A DNA stretch of 64,000 nt from Collinsella sp. AK_207A. GTDB lineage: Bacteria; Actinomycetota; Coriobacteriia; Coriobacteriales; Coriobacteriaceae. The notes below the pieces were generated by a model. The model was not told the DNA's origin, did no database searches, and saw nothing but the letters and a program-made list of their open reading frames with translations. The position numbers and the translations under genes were made by a program. Numbering within the stretch: position 1 is the stretch's first letter; every line of letters begins with the position of its first letter. The stretch spans positions 1-64,000 of the forward strand of contig NZ_CABWID010000014.1 in the NCBI RefSeq assembly GCF_902501965.1. The letters are read 5' to 3'. Shown here in pieces: positions 15,201 through 24,451 of the stretch.

Positions 15201-16104
15201 CCCGCGCCGGCAGCTCATGCACTTCGTGGACAAGGCGAACCCCGAGAACATCCTGGATGCGGCGGCCAAGCGACAGAAGGACCGCGCGAGCGGCCAGACC
15301 TCGCTCTTCGATGTGTTCGGCGACGTGGAGGGCTCGGGTTTCGAGGTCGTGGTGCCGGAGCCGGACGGCAACGAGTGGGACCGTCACATGAAGCTCTCCG
15401 CCGAGCGCGAGGTGCTGGGCATCTACGTTTCCGACCATCCGCTGCGCCCGTACGAGTACGCGCTCGGCAAGGCGCGCGAGTTCTCGCTCTCGCAGATCGA
15501 GAACGGCTACGAGACCATGAACCCCGCAGGCGGCGGTACGGTGAACGCGGAGATTCCCGAGGGCAAGCCCTTCTGGTTCGCCGGCATGGTCTCCGAGGTG
15601 AGCAAGCGCGTCACCAAGAACGGCGACCCCATGGCCATCGTCACGTTGGAGGACATGGAGGGCGAGGCCACGGTGGTGGTCTTCCCCAAGACGTACAAGG
15701 AGTGCGAGTCGCTGCTCTACGGCGACGTGGACCCGGAGACGGGCACCGTGCTCTCCGATGCCTTCGTGCGTGTGCGCGGCAAGCTGGAGCGCAGCGACCG
15801 CGGCGACCAGATCATCGCCCAGGAGGTGCAGGCCCTCGAGCTCTCGGACGAGGCGAACCGCCCCAAGGTCTTCGAGGTCATGGTGCCGAGCAACCGCTTC
15901 TCCCAGTCCAACATGGCGCGTCTGGCCACGGTGCTCGCCACCTGTCCGGGCGGCGACCGCGTGGAGCTCTTCATCGAGCAGAGCGACGGCCAGACCATGC
16001 GCGCCGAGATCCCCACGCGGGTGAACGCCCGGAGCATCCCGTTGATCGCCGAGGTCAAGGGTATCGTCGGCAACAAGGGCCGCGTCAGCGTGATCCAGGG
16101 GTGA
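12292..16104 (+). CDS. dnaE: DNA polymerase III alpha subunit (DnaE)
   Basis: This 1270-residue replicative polymerase has an N-terminal PHP domain opening with 'FVHLHNHTEYSMLDG' and 'AITDHGYMYG' (metal-binding His/Asp). The C-family catalytic core contains 'GVGPGRGSAAGAIVAY' and 'MPDIDMDFDDERR' (catalytic Asp pair near residue 467), and a third acidic site further on. There follow a tandem helix-hairpin-helix region ('GLAGIRGVGEGVAQVI') and a C-terminal OB fold around residues 1095-1180 ('FAGMVSEVSKRVTKNGDPMA'). Length is normal for DnaE1-type enzymes. GAGGGAG precedes the ATG by about ten bases. The 287 bases upstream, after the repeat, hold a possible -10 (TAGAAT at 12231) but no clear -35. 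Confidence 0.96.
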   Translation: MAFVHLHNHTEYSMLDGATRIGDMVKRAVDLGMPAVAITDHGYMYGVPELDLACSAVNHGTPEYKTWSHDRSFLEKGRRDELKEPDPEKEPREYAQFHKDMELWDKQGNIDELEPPLVIKPIFGCEVYFTPDDELRRDRKPELYHMILLAKDNEGYVNLMQLVSEAAVEGFYYKPRVTLDNLRRHAKGVIGTSACIAGIIPKMIDRGDMPAAIEWATTLRDTFAPGDFYIEIQDHGITTNSGITDEELDRQLIDIARQIGVKVIATNDFHYLTRDDASVQDIMMCIGMNTKVDDPNRLRMQGSEFYMKNEDEMRALFPYCPEACDNTLEIAEKCNVTLDWDSIILPNFPLLDPGETHESQFRRECEKGLAKYYGEDWATREINGVNIKERFEYEYKVICDKGFAAYFLIVAEYVQWAKENGIGVGPGRGSAAGAIVAYAMNITTFDPLENGLMFERFLSPQRTEMPDIDMDFDDERRLEVVEHVRQLYGPEKVTHVITYSTIKAKQAINDAARVLDYPVYVGQRLSKMISSDPSVKLKQVLEQVPGKEDNYNPDFAEAYRSDEDARRIIDSALAIEGLTRGEGVHACAVLICRDPVNEHVPTKLDTKGGVEITQYEGHTVADMGLLKMDFLGLRTLTVISKAKANIKANYGIDIDVDSIPFDDPAIFKLMGSGHTAGVFQVESAGMTATIKNMKPTEYKHVVALIALYRPGPLGAGMVSSYINRMNGKEPAVSYDPRLDGILGETYGTMVYQEQVMLISVEMCGFSKGESDSRVRKPVAKKKIKLLTSTVFHWEDGSDETTYDHWMNGAEKNGYKREVAQKIWDDVLEFASYAFNKSHSAGYAILVMQTAWLKAHYPNEYMAAVLTSYTGKTEKIVHYVSACRHDGIAVLPPDINESGTEFTAVKEGVRFGLAGIRGVGEGVAQVIMDERAKNGPFKNLHDFVDRVDSSQANRRVIEALIKAGAFDATGYPRRQLMHFVDKANPENILDAAAKRQKDRASGQTSLFDVFGDVEGSGFEVVVPEPDGNEWDRHMKLSAEREVLGIYVSDHPLRPYEYALGKAREFSLSQIENGYETMNPAGGGTVNAEIPEGKPFWFAGMVSEVSKRVTKNGDPMAIVTLEDMEGEATVVVFPKTYKECESLLYGDVDPETGTVLSDAFVRVRGKLERSDRGDQIIAQEVQALELSDEANRPKVFEVMVPSNRFSQSNMARLATVLATCPGGDRVELFIEQSDGQTMRAEIPTRVNARSIPLIAEVKGIVGNKGRVSVIQG

Positions 16105-16108
16105 GGGG

Positions 16109-16349
16109 GTAGCCCCGCCAGCCGGCGCGGGCCGGGGCGCACCCGAAGCGCCGAGCGTCCTTGAGAGCGAGCTGCGAAAACCCTGGGGAGAAACCCAGGA
16201 ACGGGCAGCGGTCTCAGGGGACGCCTCAACAGTGTCATCATCCTCGTTCTGCCCGTTCCTGCGGTTTCTCCCCAGGGTTTTCCAGCCTCGCGAACTCGGC
16301 GCACCGGCGCTTCGGGTGCGCCCGGGCCCGCGCCGGCTGGCGGGGCTAC
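16109..16349. repeat. 241-bp near-perfect palindrome after dnaE (long hairpin element A)
   Basis: The outer arms 16109-16133 and 16325-16349 are perfectly complementary (25 bp, GTAGCCCC ... GGGGCTAC). Next, 16135-16152 pairs with 16306-16323 (18 bp), followed by an asymmetric loop. Then 16176-16208 pairs with 16249-16282 (33 bp, one bulged C at 16262), closing a 40-base loop. The core stem contains CAGGAACGG/CCGTTCCTG, also present in the 32.1-kb element. It starts four bases after the dnaE stop. No open frame inside looks like a gene. Confidence 0.85.
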
Positions 16350-16442
16350 TAGGTCCATGGCCTGTATAACTTCTGTGCAGCTCGGCGGTTCTTGATACAA
16401 TCGATGAGCTCATGTAGTTCAAACGCACACGAAGGAGCTCAG

Positions 16443-17588
16443 GTGGGTAGCCACTTCCGTACACCCGGGGATGAGCAGCCGGCATCTGGTGCACAGACAC
16501 CGCAGCCAGCCGCCGCTACGCCCCCGGCAACTCATTTTCAGCAGAATCAACAGGTAGACGGGGTCAACCCCTTGGCTGGCGCTCCCGTCGCCAATTCGGC
16601 GGTCCCCGTTGTCCCCAACCCGGCCGCTCCGTCGTCCACGGCGAACGTGTTCATGCCGCAGCCGACGGCTCAGACCCCGACGCAGGCCCCGGCCGACCCG
16701 TTCGACCCGGCCACGTTCCGCACGCGCGACGGTTCCGCCGCGCCCTCCACGGACGTGAACGAGCAGCGCCAGGTTGCCGACTTGGACGCCGCGCTCGCCA
16801 GCCCGGACTTCACCACGGTCTTCGCGCCGCAGGACCTGGACCGCGACGCCGACCAGCGCCGTGCCGCCCAGCAGGCGGGCGTGGAGCCGGTGATCCTCTG
16901 CGAGCACCTCACCAAGATCTATCCCGCGCAGCCCAACAAGCCCGCGCTGGACGACATCAACATCGCCATCTATCCCGGTGAGTTCGTCTTCCTGGTGGGC
17001 CACTCGGGCTCCGGCAAGACCACGCTGCTGAACACCATGCTCCGGAACGTGCGACCCACGAGCGGTCGCGTGCTCGTGGCGGGCCAGGATCTCATGCGTA
17101 TCAAGAACCGCCGCATCCCGTTTTTGCGCCGCCAGATCGGTGCCGTGTTCCAGGACTACAAGCTCCTGCCGAACAAGACCGCCTACGAGAACGTGGCCTT
17201 CGCGCTCGAGTGCATCGGCAAGCCGCGCGGCGTCATCCGCGCGCAGGTGCCCGAGGTGCTGCGCCTGGTGGGCCTGGGCGACCAGATGGACTCCCTGCCC
17301 GACCAGCTCTCCGGTGGCGAGCAGCAACGCGTCTCCGTGGCGCGCGCCATGGTCAACCGTCCGCCGCTGCTCATCTGCGACGAGCCCACGGGCAACCTGG
17401 ACCCGGCCATCAGCCTGGGCATCATGAAGCTCCTGGAGCGCATCAACCGCACCGGCACCACCGTCGTGGTGGCCACGCACGACCGCGAGATGGTCGATTC
17501 CATGCACCGTCGCGTCATCGCCCTCGAGGGCGGTCGCGTGATCCGCGACCAGGAGAGGGGAGGCTACGGTAACTATGGCTCCTTCTAA
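16443..17588 (+). CDS. ftsE: Cell-division ATPase FtsE with a long N-terminal extension
   Basis: This 381-residue protein has the ABC ATPase FtsE as its C-terminal ~230 residues: Walker A 'GHSGSGKTTLL' (about 186-196), 'VFQDYKLLPNKTAYENVAFA', signature 'LSGGEQQRVSVARAM' (about 288-302) and Walker B 'LLICDEPTGNLD' (about 308-319). FtsE pairs with FtsX to gate peptidoglycan hydrolases at division. The first ~150 residues are Pro/Ala/Thr/Gln-rich and probably disordered; canonical FtsE has no such region. GTG 16443 is chosen because GAAGGAG lies five bases upstream. It overlaps ftsX by 14 bases. An NlpC/P60 hydrolase with a coiled coil, a typical FtsX client, lies at 26.7 kb. Confidence 0.92.
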   Translation: MGSHFRTPGDEQPASGAQTPQPAAATPPATHFQQNQQVDGVNPLAGAPVANSAVPVVPNPAAPSSTANVFMPQPTAQTPTQAPADPFDPATFRTRDGSAAPSTDVNEQRQVADLDAALASPDFTTVFAPQDLDRDADQRRAAQQAGVEPVILCEHLTKIYPAQPNKPALDDINIAIYPGEFVFLVGHSGSGKTTLLNTMLRNVRPTSGRVLVAGQDLMRIKNRRIPFLRRQIGAVFQDYKLLPNKTAYENVAFALECIGKPRGVIRAQVPEVLRLVGLGDQMDSLPDQLSGGEQQRVSVARAMVNRPPLLICDEPTGNLDPAISLGIMKLLERINRTGTTVVVATHDREMVDSMHRRVIALEGGRVIRDQERGGYGNYGSF

Positions 17589-18501
17589 CTTCACCTACTC
17601 GATCCGAGAGGCCAACAAGCACTTCTTCCGCAACTGGACCACCTCGTTCGGCGCCGTCATCACCATCTTCCTGTCGCTGTTCATCATCGGTCTGTTCATC
17701 GTCGGCTCGGCGCTCGTGAACTCCGTCATCGGCAACGTCGAGGACCAGGTGACCATCAACGCCTACATCGATGACAGCGCGTCCGACAGCGACGTGGAGG
17801 CCTTCAAGTCCGAGCTCGAGACGTGGGACAACGTCAAGTCCGTCAAGCTCAAGAGCAAGGATGAGGCGCTGAAGGGCTACAAGGAGAGCGGCAGCGACCA
17901 GGCCGATGCCAGCATCGCCGCGCTCGACGGCGAGAACCCGCTGCCCCGTTCCTACACCATCGAGATGAACGAGCCCTCGCAGGTTGCCTCGACCGCCGAG
18001 AAGATCAAGTCCAACGACGACTTCCTGAAGATCGTGGACGGCGGCTCCGATAAGGCGGACGAGTCCGTGCAGTACGGCAGCGAGGTGGTGGGCCGCCTGT
18101 TCCAGGTGACCAACTACATCCGCATCGCCGCCGTGGTGCTCGTGGCGCTGCTCACCTTCGTGGCGTTCATCTTCATGAACAACACAATCCGCCTCTCCAT
18201 CACCGCGCGCCGTCGCGAGATCGCGATCATGCGCCTGGTGGGTGCCTCCAACGGATTCATCCGCGGGCCGTTCATCACCGAGGGTGTCATGCAGGCCGCT
18301 CTCGGCTCGGTGCTCGCCATCGGCGCGCTCGAGCTCGTGCGAAACCTCCTCATGCCCAAGGTGCAGGCCAGCCTGCAGTTCCTTCCCATGGGCGTGCCGA
18401 TGGAGCTCTACCTGGTGACCTATGGCGCGCTGGTGCTCGTGGGCGTGGTGATCGGCCTCTTTGGCTCCGCCATCGCCATGCGCCGCTACCTCAAGGTGTA
18501 G
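17575..18501 (+). CDS. ftsX: Cell-division permease-like protein FtsX
   Basis: This 308-residue membrane protein partners FtsE. The N-terminal cytoplasmic start 'NFTYSIREANKHFFRNWTTS' is followed by one transmembrane helix (about 23-48) and an extracellular domain (about 50-175) that in other bacteria binds coiled-coil hydrolase activators. Three further helices lie at about 180-300, with 'TIRLSITARRREIAIMRLVGAS' between the second and third. This is the standard FtsX layout. The ATG lies inside the last codons of ftsE, so the two are translationally coupled. Confidence 0.95.
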   Translation: MAPSNFTYSIREANKHFFRNWTTSFGAVITIFLSLFIIGLFIVGSALVNSVIGNVEDQVTINAYIDDSASDSDVEAFKSELETWDNVKSVKLKSKDEALKGYKESGSDQADASIAALDGENPLPRSYTIEMNEPSQVASTAEKIKSNDDFLKIVDGGSDKADESVQYGSEVVGRLFQVTNYIRIAAVVLVALLTFVAFIFMNNTIRLSITARRREIAIMRLVGASNGFIRGPFITEGVMQAALGSVLAIGALELVRNLLMPKVQASLQFLPMGVPMELYLVTYGALVLVGVVIGLFGSAIAMRRYLKV

Positions 18502-18531
18502 CGCAGGCGCTCGTATCTTGTTTTTGTTGCG

Positions 18532-18575
18532 ACGGGGCGCGTTCCCAGCGGGGCGCGTCCCGTTGTCTTGTCTGT
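18532..18575 (+). terminator. Probable terminator after ftsX
   Basis: ACGGGGCGCG (18532-18541) pairs with CGCGTCCCGT (18554-18563) with one wobble, followed by the T-rich TGTCTTGTCT. The tail is interrupted by G and C, so efficiency is uncertain. Confidence 0.5.
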
Positions 18576-18626
18576 CTGCGGCGGGGGAGCGTTCCCGCGC
18601 CGCGCAACCGAAATGGAATTGGACCT

Positions 18627-20363
<1,737 letters not shown>

Positions 20364-20406
20364 CGTCGCCGCCTGAGCGGTGCGCGGCGCGGGGGAGAGG
20401 GGCTTC

Positions 20407-21519
20407 ATGGACGCGGACAAGCCAGTACCTGACGGGGACATCGCCCGGGAACAGCCCATGCTGGCGGGCGCGGACACCCGTGACGGCGGCCAGGGAGGAC
20501 CCGTTCCGCCGGAGGGTTTCTCGCCCGCAGCCGCCCCCGCCATGTCGGCCGGCCCTCGCGTCGCCCCGACCGCGTCTGAGCCGCCAACCGATCCTGCGCC
20601 GCGTCCGCGCACCTTTTGGTCCACGATCGGCTGGACACTTGCCGGCATCGGCTCCGGCGCGCTCCTCCTCGGTCTCATGATCGCAGGTCAGGTTATCTTC
20701 TACCTGTTCGCCCACACGGAGGGTTCCCCCCTCTCGGCCGATGTGGAGCTCGGTGCGAGCATCGCCGGCCAGCTCGCGGCTTTCGCGGCGATCTGGCCGC
20801 TCTGGCGCCGCGTGCGCCGCCGGGCGTTCGGACCGCTGCGCTCTCGGCGCGCCGATGCCCGGACGCGTTGCCGCCGCGTTGCCGCCATCGCGGTCATGGG
20901 CGTGGCCGGCCAGCTCTTCCTCGGCTACATCTTGACGGTGGCCTTTGAGTACGCGCCGACCCTCGCCCGGGAGTACGAGGGCGTCATGGACGGGGCATCG
21001 AGCCAGTTCAGCCTGCCCTCCGTGCTCACTGTGGCCATCCTCGCCCCGCTCATCGAGGAGATGGGCTGCCGCGGCCTCATGTTCGAGTTCTTCCTGCGCG
21101 CCTTCGAGCCGCGCTGGAACGGCCGCACGGGCGCTCGCGGCATCGCGCCCCGCCGCTCCGCCGTGGCGGTTGCCATCGTGCTGCAGGCGCTCGTCTTCGC
21201 GGTGCTGCATATGAACGTGGTCCAGAGCAGCTACGCGTTCTTCATGGGACTCCTCTTTGGCTGGGTCTACTGGCGCACGGGAAGCCTCGTCTGGAGCATG
21301 GGTCTGCATCTCGTCATCAACTTCAGCTCCTATGCGGTGGAGCCGTTGAGCGCGCTCTTCGGCCCCTTGAGCTACGCCTCCTGCATCGCCATCTCGGGAG
21401 TCATGTTGTACCTAGGGATTCGCGCGTTCGGGCGAACCACGGGCAACGTCGTTTTGGGGGAGCGGGCGCTTTCGGCTAGTATGGAGGGCGCATCGGACCA
21501 CCGGGCGACAGAGGAGTAG
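20407..21519 (+). CDS. CPBP-family intramembrane metalloprotease (Abi/CAAX-like)
   Basis: This 370-residue membrane protein begins with a disordered Pro/Ala/Gly-rich N-terminus of about 75 residues, then six to eight helices. The three CPBP motifs are present: 'EEMGCRG' (EExxxR), 'FAVLHMN' (FxxxH) and 'HLVINF' (HxxxN). Members include eukaryotic CAAX proteases and bacterial proteins involved in bacteriocin immunity or maturation. No bacteriocin gene is visible nearby, so the substrate is unknown. The start is at 20407 after GGGGGAGAGGGG. Confidence 0.85.
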   Translation: MDADKPVPDGDIAREQPMLAGADTRDGGQGGPVPPEGFSPAAAPAMSAGPRVAPTASEPPTDPAPRPRTFWSTIGWTLAGIGSGALLLGLMIAGQVIFYLFAHTEGSPLSADVELGASIAGQLAAFAAIWPLWRRVRRRAFGPLRSRRADARTRCRRVAAIAVMGVAGQLFLGYILTVAFEYAPTLAREYEGVMDGASSQFSLPSVLTVAILAPLIEEMGCRGLMFEFFLRAFEPRWNGRTGARGIAPRRSAVAVAIVLQALVFAVLHMNVVQSSYAFFMGLLFGWVYWRTGSLVWSMGLHLVINFSSYAVEPLSALFGPLSYASCIAISGVMLYLGIRAFGRTTGNVVLGERALSASMEGASDHRATEE

Positions 21520-21525
21520 GGGCGC

Positions 21526-22188
21526 ATGCAGCTGGAGCGCGCGAAGCAGACATCGGAGTCCATCGAGCTCGGCATCTTGCTCGCGCTCGTGGGCGGGTTC
21601 ATGGACGCCTACTCCTACATCGGCCGCGACCACGTGTTCTCCAACGCCCAGACCGGTAACATCCTGCTTACCGCGGTGCACCTCTCCCAGGGCGATTTCC
21701 CCGTGGCGGCGCGCTACCTGCTGCCCGTGCTCGCCTTTGCCGCGGGCATCATGCTCTCCGATTTCATTCATGCGCGCTTTGTGAGCCGGCTCCACTGGCG
21801 GCAGGCGGCGCTCCTGTTCGAGGTCGTCGTCATGGCCGTGGTGGCCTTCATTCCCGCCGCGTACAACGTGGGAGCCAACTGCCTGCTCTCGCTCGCGTGC
21901 GGGACCCAGGTCGAGACCTTCCGCAAGATCCACGGCAAGGGCATGGCCACCACCATGTGCATCGGCAACCTGCGCAACGCTCTGCACAACGTGGACGACT
22001 ACATCATCAACCACGATCGGGGCTTCCTGTACAACGGCGGCCTCTACTTTGGTGCCATCGGCTGCTTCATGGTGGGCGCCGTGCTGGGCAACTGGTGCAT
22101 CGACGTCCTGGGGCTTCACGCCATCCTGGTCTGCACCCCGCTGCTCGCCGCCGCCTTTCTCATTATGTTCATCGATCGCGAGCATTAG
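21526..22188 (+). CDS. DUF1275 (YoaK-type) membrane protein
   Basis: This 220-residue protein has about six transmembrane segments. The DUF1275 hallmarks are present: 'LALVGGFMDAYSYIGRDHVFSNAQTGN' (quoted as residues 18-44), 'ACGTQVETFRKIHGKGMATT' and 'CIGNLRNAL'. The family is widespread and uncharacterised; the 'Q-x-GN' and 'T...GN' motifs suggest a transporter-like fold. The gene lies six bases after the CPBP protease stop, so they are probably co-transcribed. Confidence 0.85.
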   Translation: MQLERAKQTSESIELGILLALVGGFMDAYSYIGRDHVFSNAQTGNILLTAVHLSQGDFPVAARYLLPVLAFAAGIMLSDFIHARFVSRLHWRQAALLFEVVVMAVVAFIPAAYNVGANCLLSLACGTQVETFRKIHGKGMATTMCIGNLRNALHNVDDYIINHDRGFLYNGGLYFGAIGCFMVGAVLGNWCIDVLGLHAILVCTPLLAAAFLIMFIDREH

Positions 22189-22376
22189 CAGCCGCGAGTT
22201 GCCGCGCGGCGCCTGCCGCCGCGTGCCGGTCCCCTCAAATTACTTTGGCGGAAGGGGGTCGACCGTTCGCAGATCAGAAATGTTTACGTACTCATGGGCG
22301 GGGTAGGATGTCGCGCGGAGCCCGCGGGGCGTGCCATCCGCGCGGGTGTGTACATCCGCTTCCACAAGGAGGAATC

Positions 22377-23537
22377 ATGGCTGATCGCATCGTTCTCAAC
22401 ACCATCTCCTACCACGGCGCCGGCGCCATCAAGGAGATCCCCGGCGAGATCCAGCGTCGCGGCTACAAAAAGGTCTTCGTGTGCTCCGACCCCGACCTGG
22501 TGAAGTTCGGCGTGACCGCTAAGGTGACCGACTTGCTCGACGAGGCCGGCATCGACCACGCCCTCTACTCCGAGATCAAACCCAACCCCACGATCCAGAA
22601 CGTGGTGGACGGTGTGGAGGCCTTCAAGGCCGCGGGCGCCGACTGCATCGTGACCATCGGCGGCGGCTCCTCCATGGACACGGCCAAGGCCATCGGCGTC
22701 ATCATCAACAACCCCGAGTTCGCCGACGTGCGCTCGCTCGAGGGCGTGGCGCCCACCAAGAACCATGCCGTGTTCACCATTGCCGTGCCCACCACCGCCG
22801 GTACCGCGGCCGAGGTCACCATCAACTACGTGATCACCGACGTCGAGAAGGTCCGCAAGTTCGTGTGCGTGGACACCAACGACGCCCCCGAGGTCGCCGT
22901 TGTCGACCCCGATATGATGGCGTCCATGCCCGCCGGCCTCACCGCCGCCACCGGCATGGACGCGCTGACCCATGCCATCGAGGGTTACACCACTAAGGCC
23001 GCTTGGGAGCTCACCGACATGTTCCATCTGGAGGCCATCAAGCTCATCTCCGAGAACCTGCGCGATTCCGTGGCCGAGGCCAAGGAGCACAAGGGAGGTT
23101 CCGGCCGCGAGGGCATGGCGCTCGCCCAGTACATCGCCGGCATGGGCTTCTCCAACGTGGGCCTGGGCGTGGACCACGCCATGGCGCACACGCTGTCCGC
23201 GCACTACGACACCCCGCACGGCGTGGCCTGCGCCATGCTGCTGCCCATCGCCATGGAGTTCAACAAGCCCGTTGTGACGGAGCGCCTGGCCAGGGTCGCC
23301 GTCGCCATGGGCGTTGACACCGCGGGCATGAGCGTCGAGGAGGCGGCCGACGCCGCCATCGCCGCGGTGAAGCAGCTCTCCGAGGATGTGAACATCCCCA
23401 AGGTGTGCGAGGCCATCACGGAGGACGAGCTGGACCAGATCACGCGTGACGCCATGGCCGACGCGTGCTTCCCGGGCAACCCGCGCGAGGCGACCTTCGA
23501 CGACGTGAAGGATATGTTCCGGAAGATCATGAAGTAG
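22377..23537 (+). CDS. fucO: Lactaldehyde reductase / 1,2-propanediol oxidoreductase (iron-containing alcohol dehydrogenase)
   Basis: This 386-residue group III alcohol dehydrogenase is very like E. coli FucO as I recall it: 'NPEFADVRSLEG', 'PTTAGTAAEVTINYVITD', 'RKFVCVD' and 'GNPREAT' are shared. NAD-binding is by 'IGGGSSMDTAKAIG'. Fe ligands are Asp/His in 'GMDALTHAIEGY' and His in 'GVDHAMAHTLSAHYDTPHG'. It reduces lactaldehyde to 1,2-propanediol in anaerobic fucose or rhamnose breakdown, regenerating NAD+. AAGGAGG precedes the ATG. No fucose genes are adjacent, so the in vivo substrate could be another aldehyde. The 188 bases upstream show no clear promoter. Confidence 0.9.
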   Translation: MADRIVLNTISYHGAGAIKEIPGEIQRRGYKKVFVCSDPDLVKFGVTAKVTDLLDEAGIDHALYSEIKPNPTIQNVVDGVEAFKAAGADCIVTIGGGSSMDTAKAIGVIINNPEFADVRSLEGVAPTKNHAVFTIAVPTTAGTAAEVTINYVITDVEKVRKFVCVDTNDAPEVAVVDPDMMASMPAGLTAATGMDALTHAIEGYTTKAAWELTDMFHLEAIKLISENLRDSVAEAKEHKGGSGREGMALAQYIAGMGFSNVGLGVDHAMAHTLSAHYDTPHGVACAMLLPIAMEFNKPVVTERLARVAVAMGVDTAGMSVEEAADAAIAAVKQLSEDVNIPKVCEAITEDELDQITRDAMADACFPGNPREATFDDVKDMFRKIMK

Positions 23538-23566
23538 GTTCGCCGGGGCGTAAGCGCTTGGCGTTT

Positions 23567-23601
23567 CAGAGGGGGCGGCTCCGCGAGGGCCGTCCCCTCT
23601 G
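23567..23601. terminator. Hairpin between convergent fucO and the small ferredoxin-like gene
   Basis: CAGAGGGG (23567-23574) pairs with CCCCTCTG (23594-23601), extended inside by GGC/GCC pairing. It lies between two convergent stops and may end transcripts from both sides, although T-tracts are short. Confidence 0.5.
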
Positions 23602-23627
23602 CGTTTGCGGGCACTTGCCCCGAGGCC

Positions 23628-23852
23628 CTACAGTTGGGCGGCGGCCTTCTTGGCGAGCTTCTTCTTGGAATCGGCGGCGATAAGCTTGCTGTTCACCTTG
23701 ACGTACGCCATGCCGGCGAGTTCGGGGTGCTTCTTCAGGCAGGCCCCGATGCACCCGGTGGCGATCTCGTCTTTGGGAATACCGGCCTCCACCAGCTTCT
23801 TCTTCTTGATGCCCGAGCATTTAGGGCAGAGCTTCACGTGCACTTTCGACAT
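23628..23852 (-). CDS. Small four-cysteine ferredoxin-like protein (DUF1450-like)
   Basis: This 74-residue protein has cysteines at 9, 12, 34 and 38 ('CPKCSG' and 'GCIGACLKKHPELAG'). The spacing and 'GC.G.C' block resemble the thioredoxin-fold [2Fe-2S] or DUF1450 type. The C-terminus is Lys-rich ('DSKKKLAKKAAAQL'). A GGGAGG ribosome site lies upstream of the ATG. It is convergent with fucO and divergent from rnhA. Cofactor and partner are inferred from cysteine spacing only. Confidence 0.65.
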   Translation of the reverse strand: MSKVHVKLCPKCSGIKKKKLVEAGIPKDEIATGCIGACLKKHPELAGMAYVKVNSKLIAADSKKKLAKKAAAQL

Positions 23853-23941
23853 CTGGACCTCCCGTCCGCGTTAACTGAGACTAACCCTATAGCATTTCTG
23901 ATGGTATAGAATCGTGCGCAGGCAAACGGCGAAAGGAATTC

Positions 23942-24424
23942 ATGGACGTCATCGCGTACACGGACGGCTCTGCGCGCGGCAACCCCGGTCCCGGCGGGTA
24001 CGGGGCCGTGCTCACCTGCACCGTCGCGTCGGGTAAGCAGCACAAGCTCGAGCTCAGCGGCGGATACCGGCGCACGACCAACAACCGCATGGAGCTCATG
24101 GGGGTCATCGTGGCCCTCGAGGCGCTCAACCGCCCCTGCAACGTGACGCTGCACTCGGATTCGCAGTACGTGGTGAAGGCGTTCAACGACCACTGGATCG
24201 AGGGATGGGTCCGCCGCGGCTGGAAGACGGCGGCGAAGAAGCCCGTGAAGAACGTTGACCTGTGGCAGCGACTGCTCGCCGCCAAGGAGCCCCATCAGGT
24301 CTCGTTCGTCTGGGTGAAGGGGCACGCCGGCAACCCGCTGAACGAGCGCTGCGACGAGCTGGCGACCACGGCGGCCGATTCCGACGAGCTGATCGACGAT
24401 ATCGGGTTCGCCGACGCGGACTGA
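23942..24424 (+). CDS. rnhA: Ribonuclease HI
   Basis: This 160-residue enzyme cleaves the RNA strand of RNA-DNA hybrids. It has the DEDD catalytic set: Asp in '[15 protein letters not shown]', Glu in '[14 protein letters not shown]', Asp in '[11 protein letters not shown]' and Asp in '[12 protein letters not shown]', plus the basic handle '[16 protein letters not shown]'. Length is standard. It heads a tight four-gene run with the oxidoreductase, acylphosphatase and YbaK. Confidence 0.96.
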   Translation: MDVIAYTDGSARGNPGPGGYGAVLTCTVASGKQHKLELSGGYRRTTNNRMELMGVIVALEALNRPCNVTLHSDSQYVVKAFNDHWIEGWVRRGWKTAAKKPVKNVDLWQRLLAAKEPHQVSFVWVKGHAGNPLNERCDELATTAADSDELIDDIGFADAD

Positions 24425-24451
24425 GCGGGGCCAACAGGGAGGAATGACGCC

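Noticed and set aside
11992-16500. 1502-codon open frame on the minus strand
   Set aside because: It is the antisense shadow of dnaE. High-GC codon bias keeps the opposite frame open; the translation is low-complexity (V/H/G/L-rich) with no family motif.
20380-20406. GTG start nine codons upstream for the CPBP protease
   Set aside because: The ATG at 20407 has GGGGGAGAGGGG at the right distance; the GTG has none.
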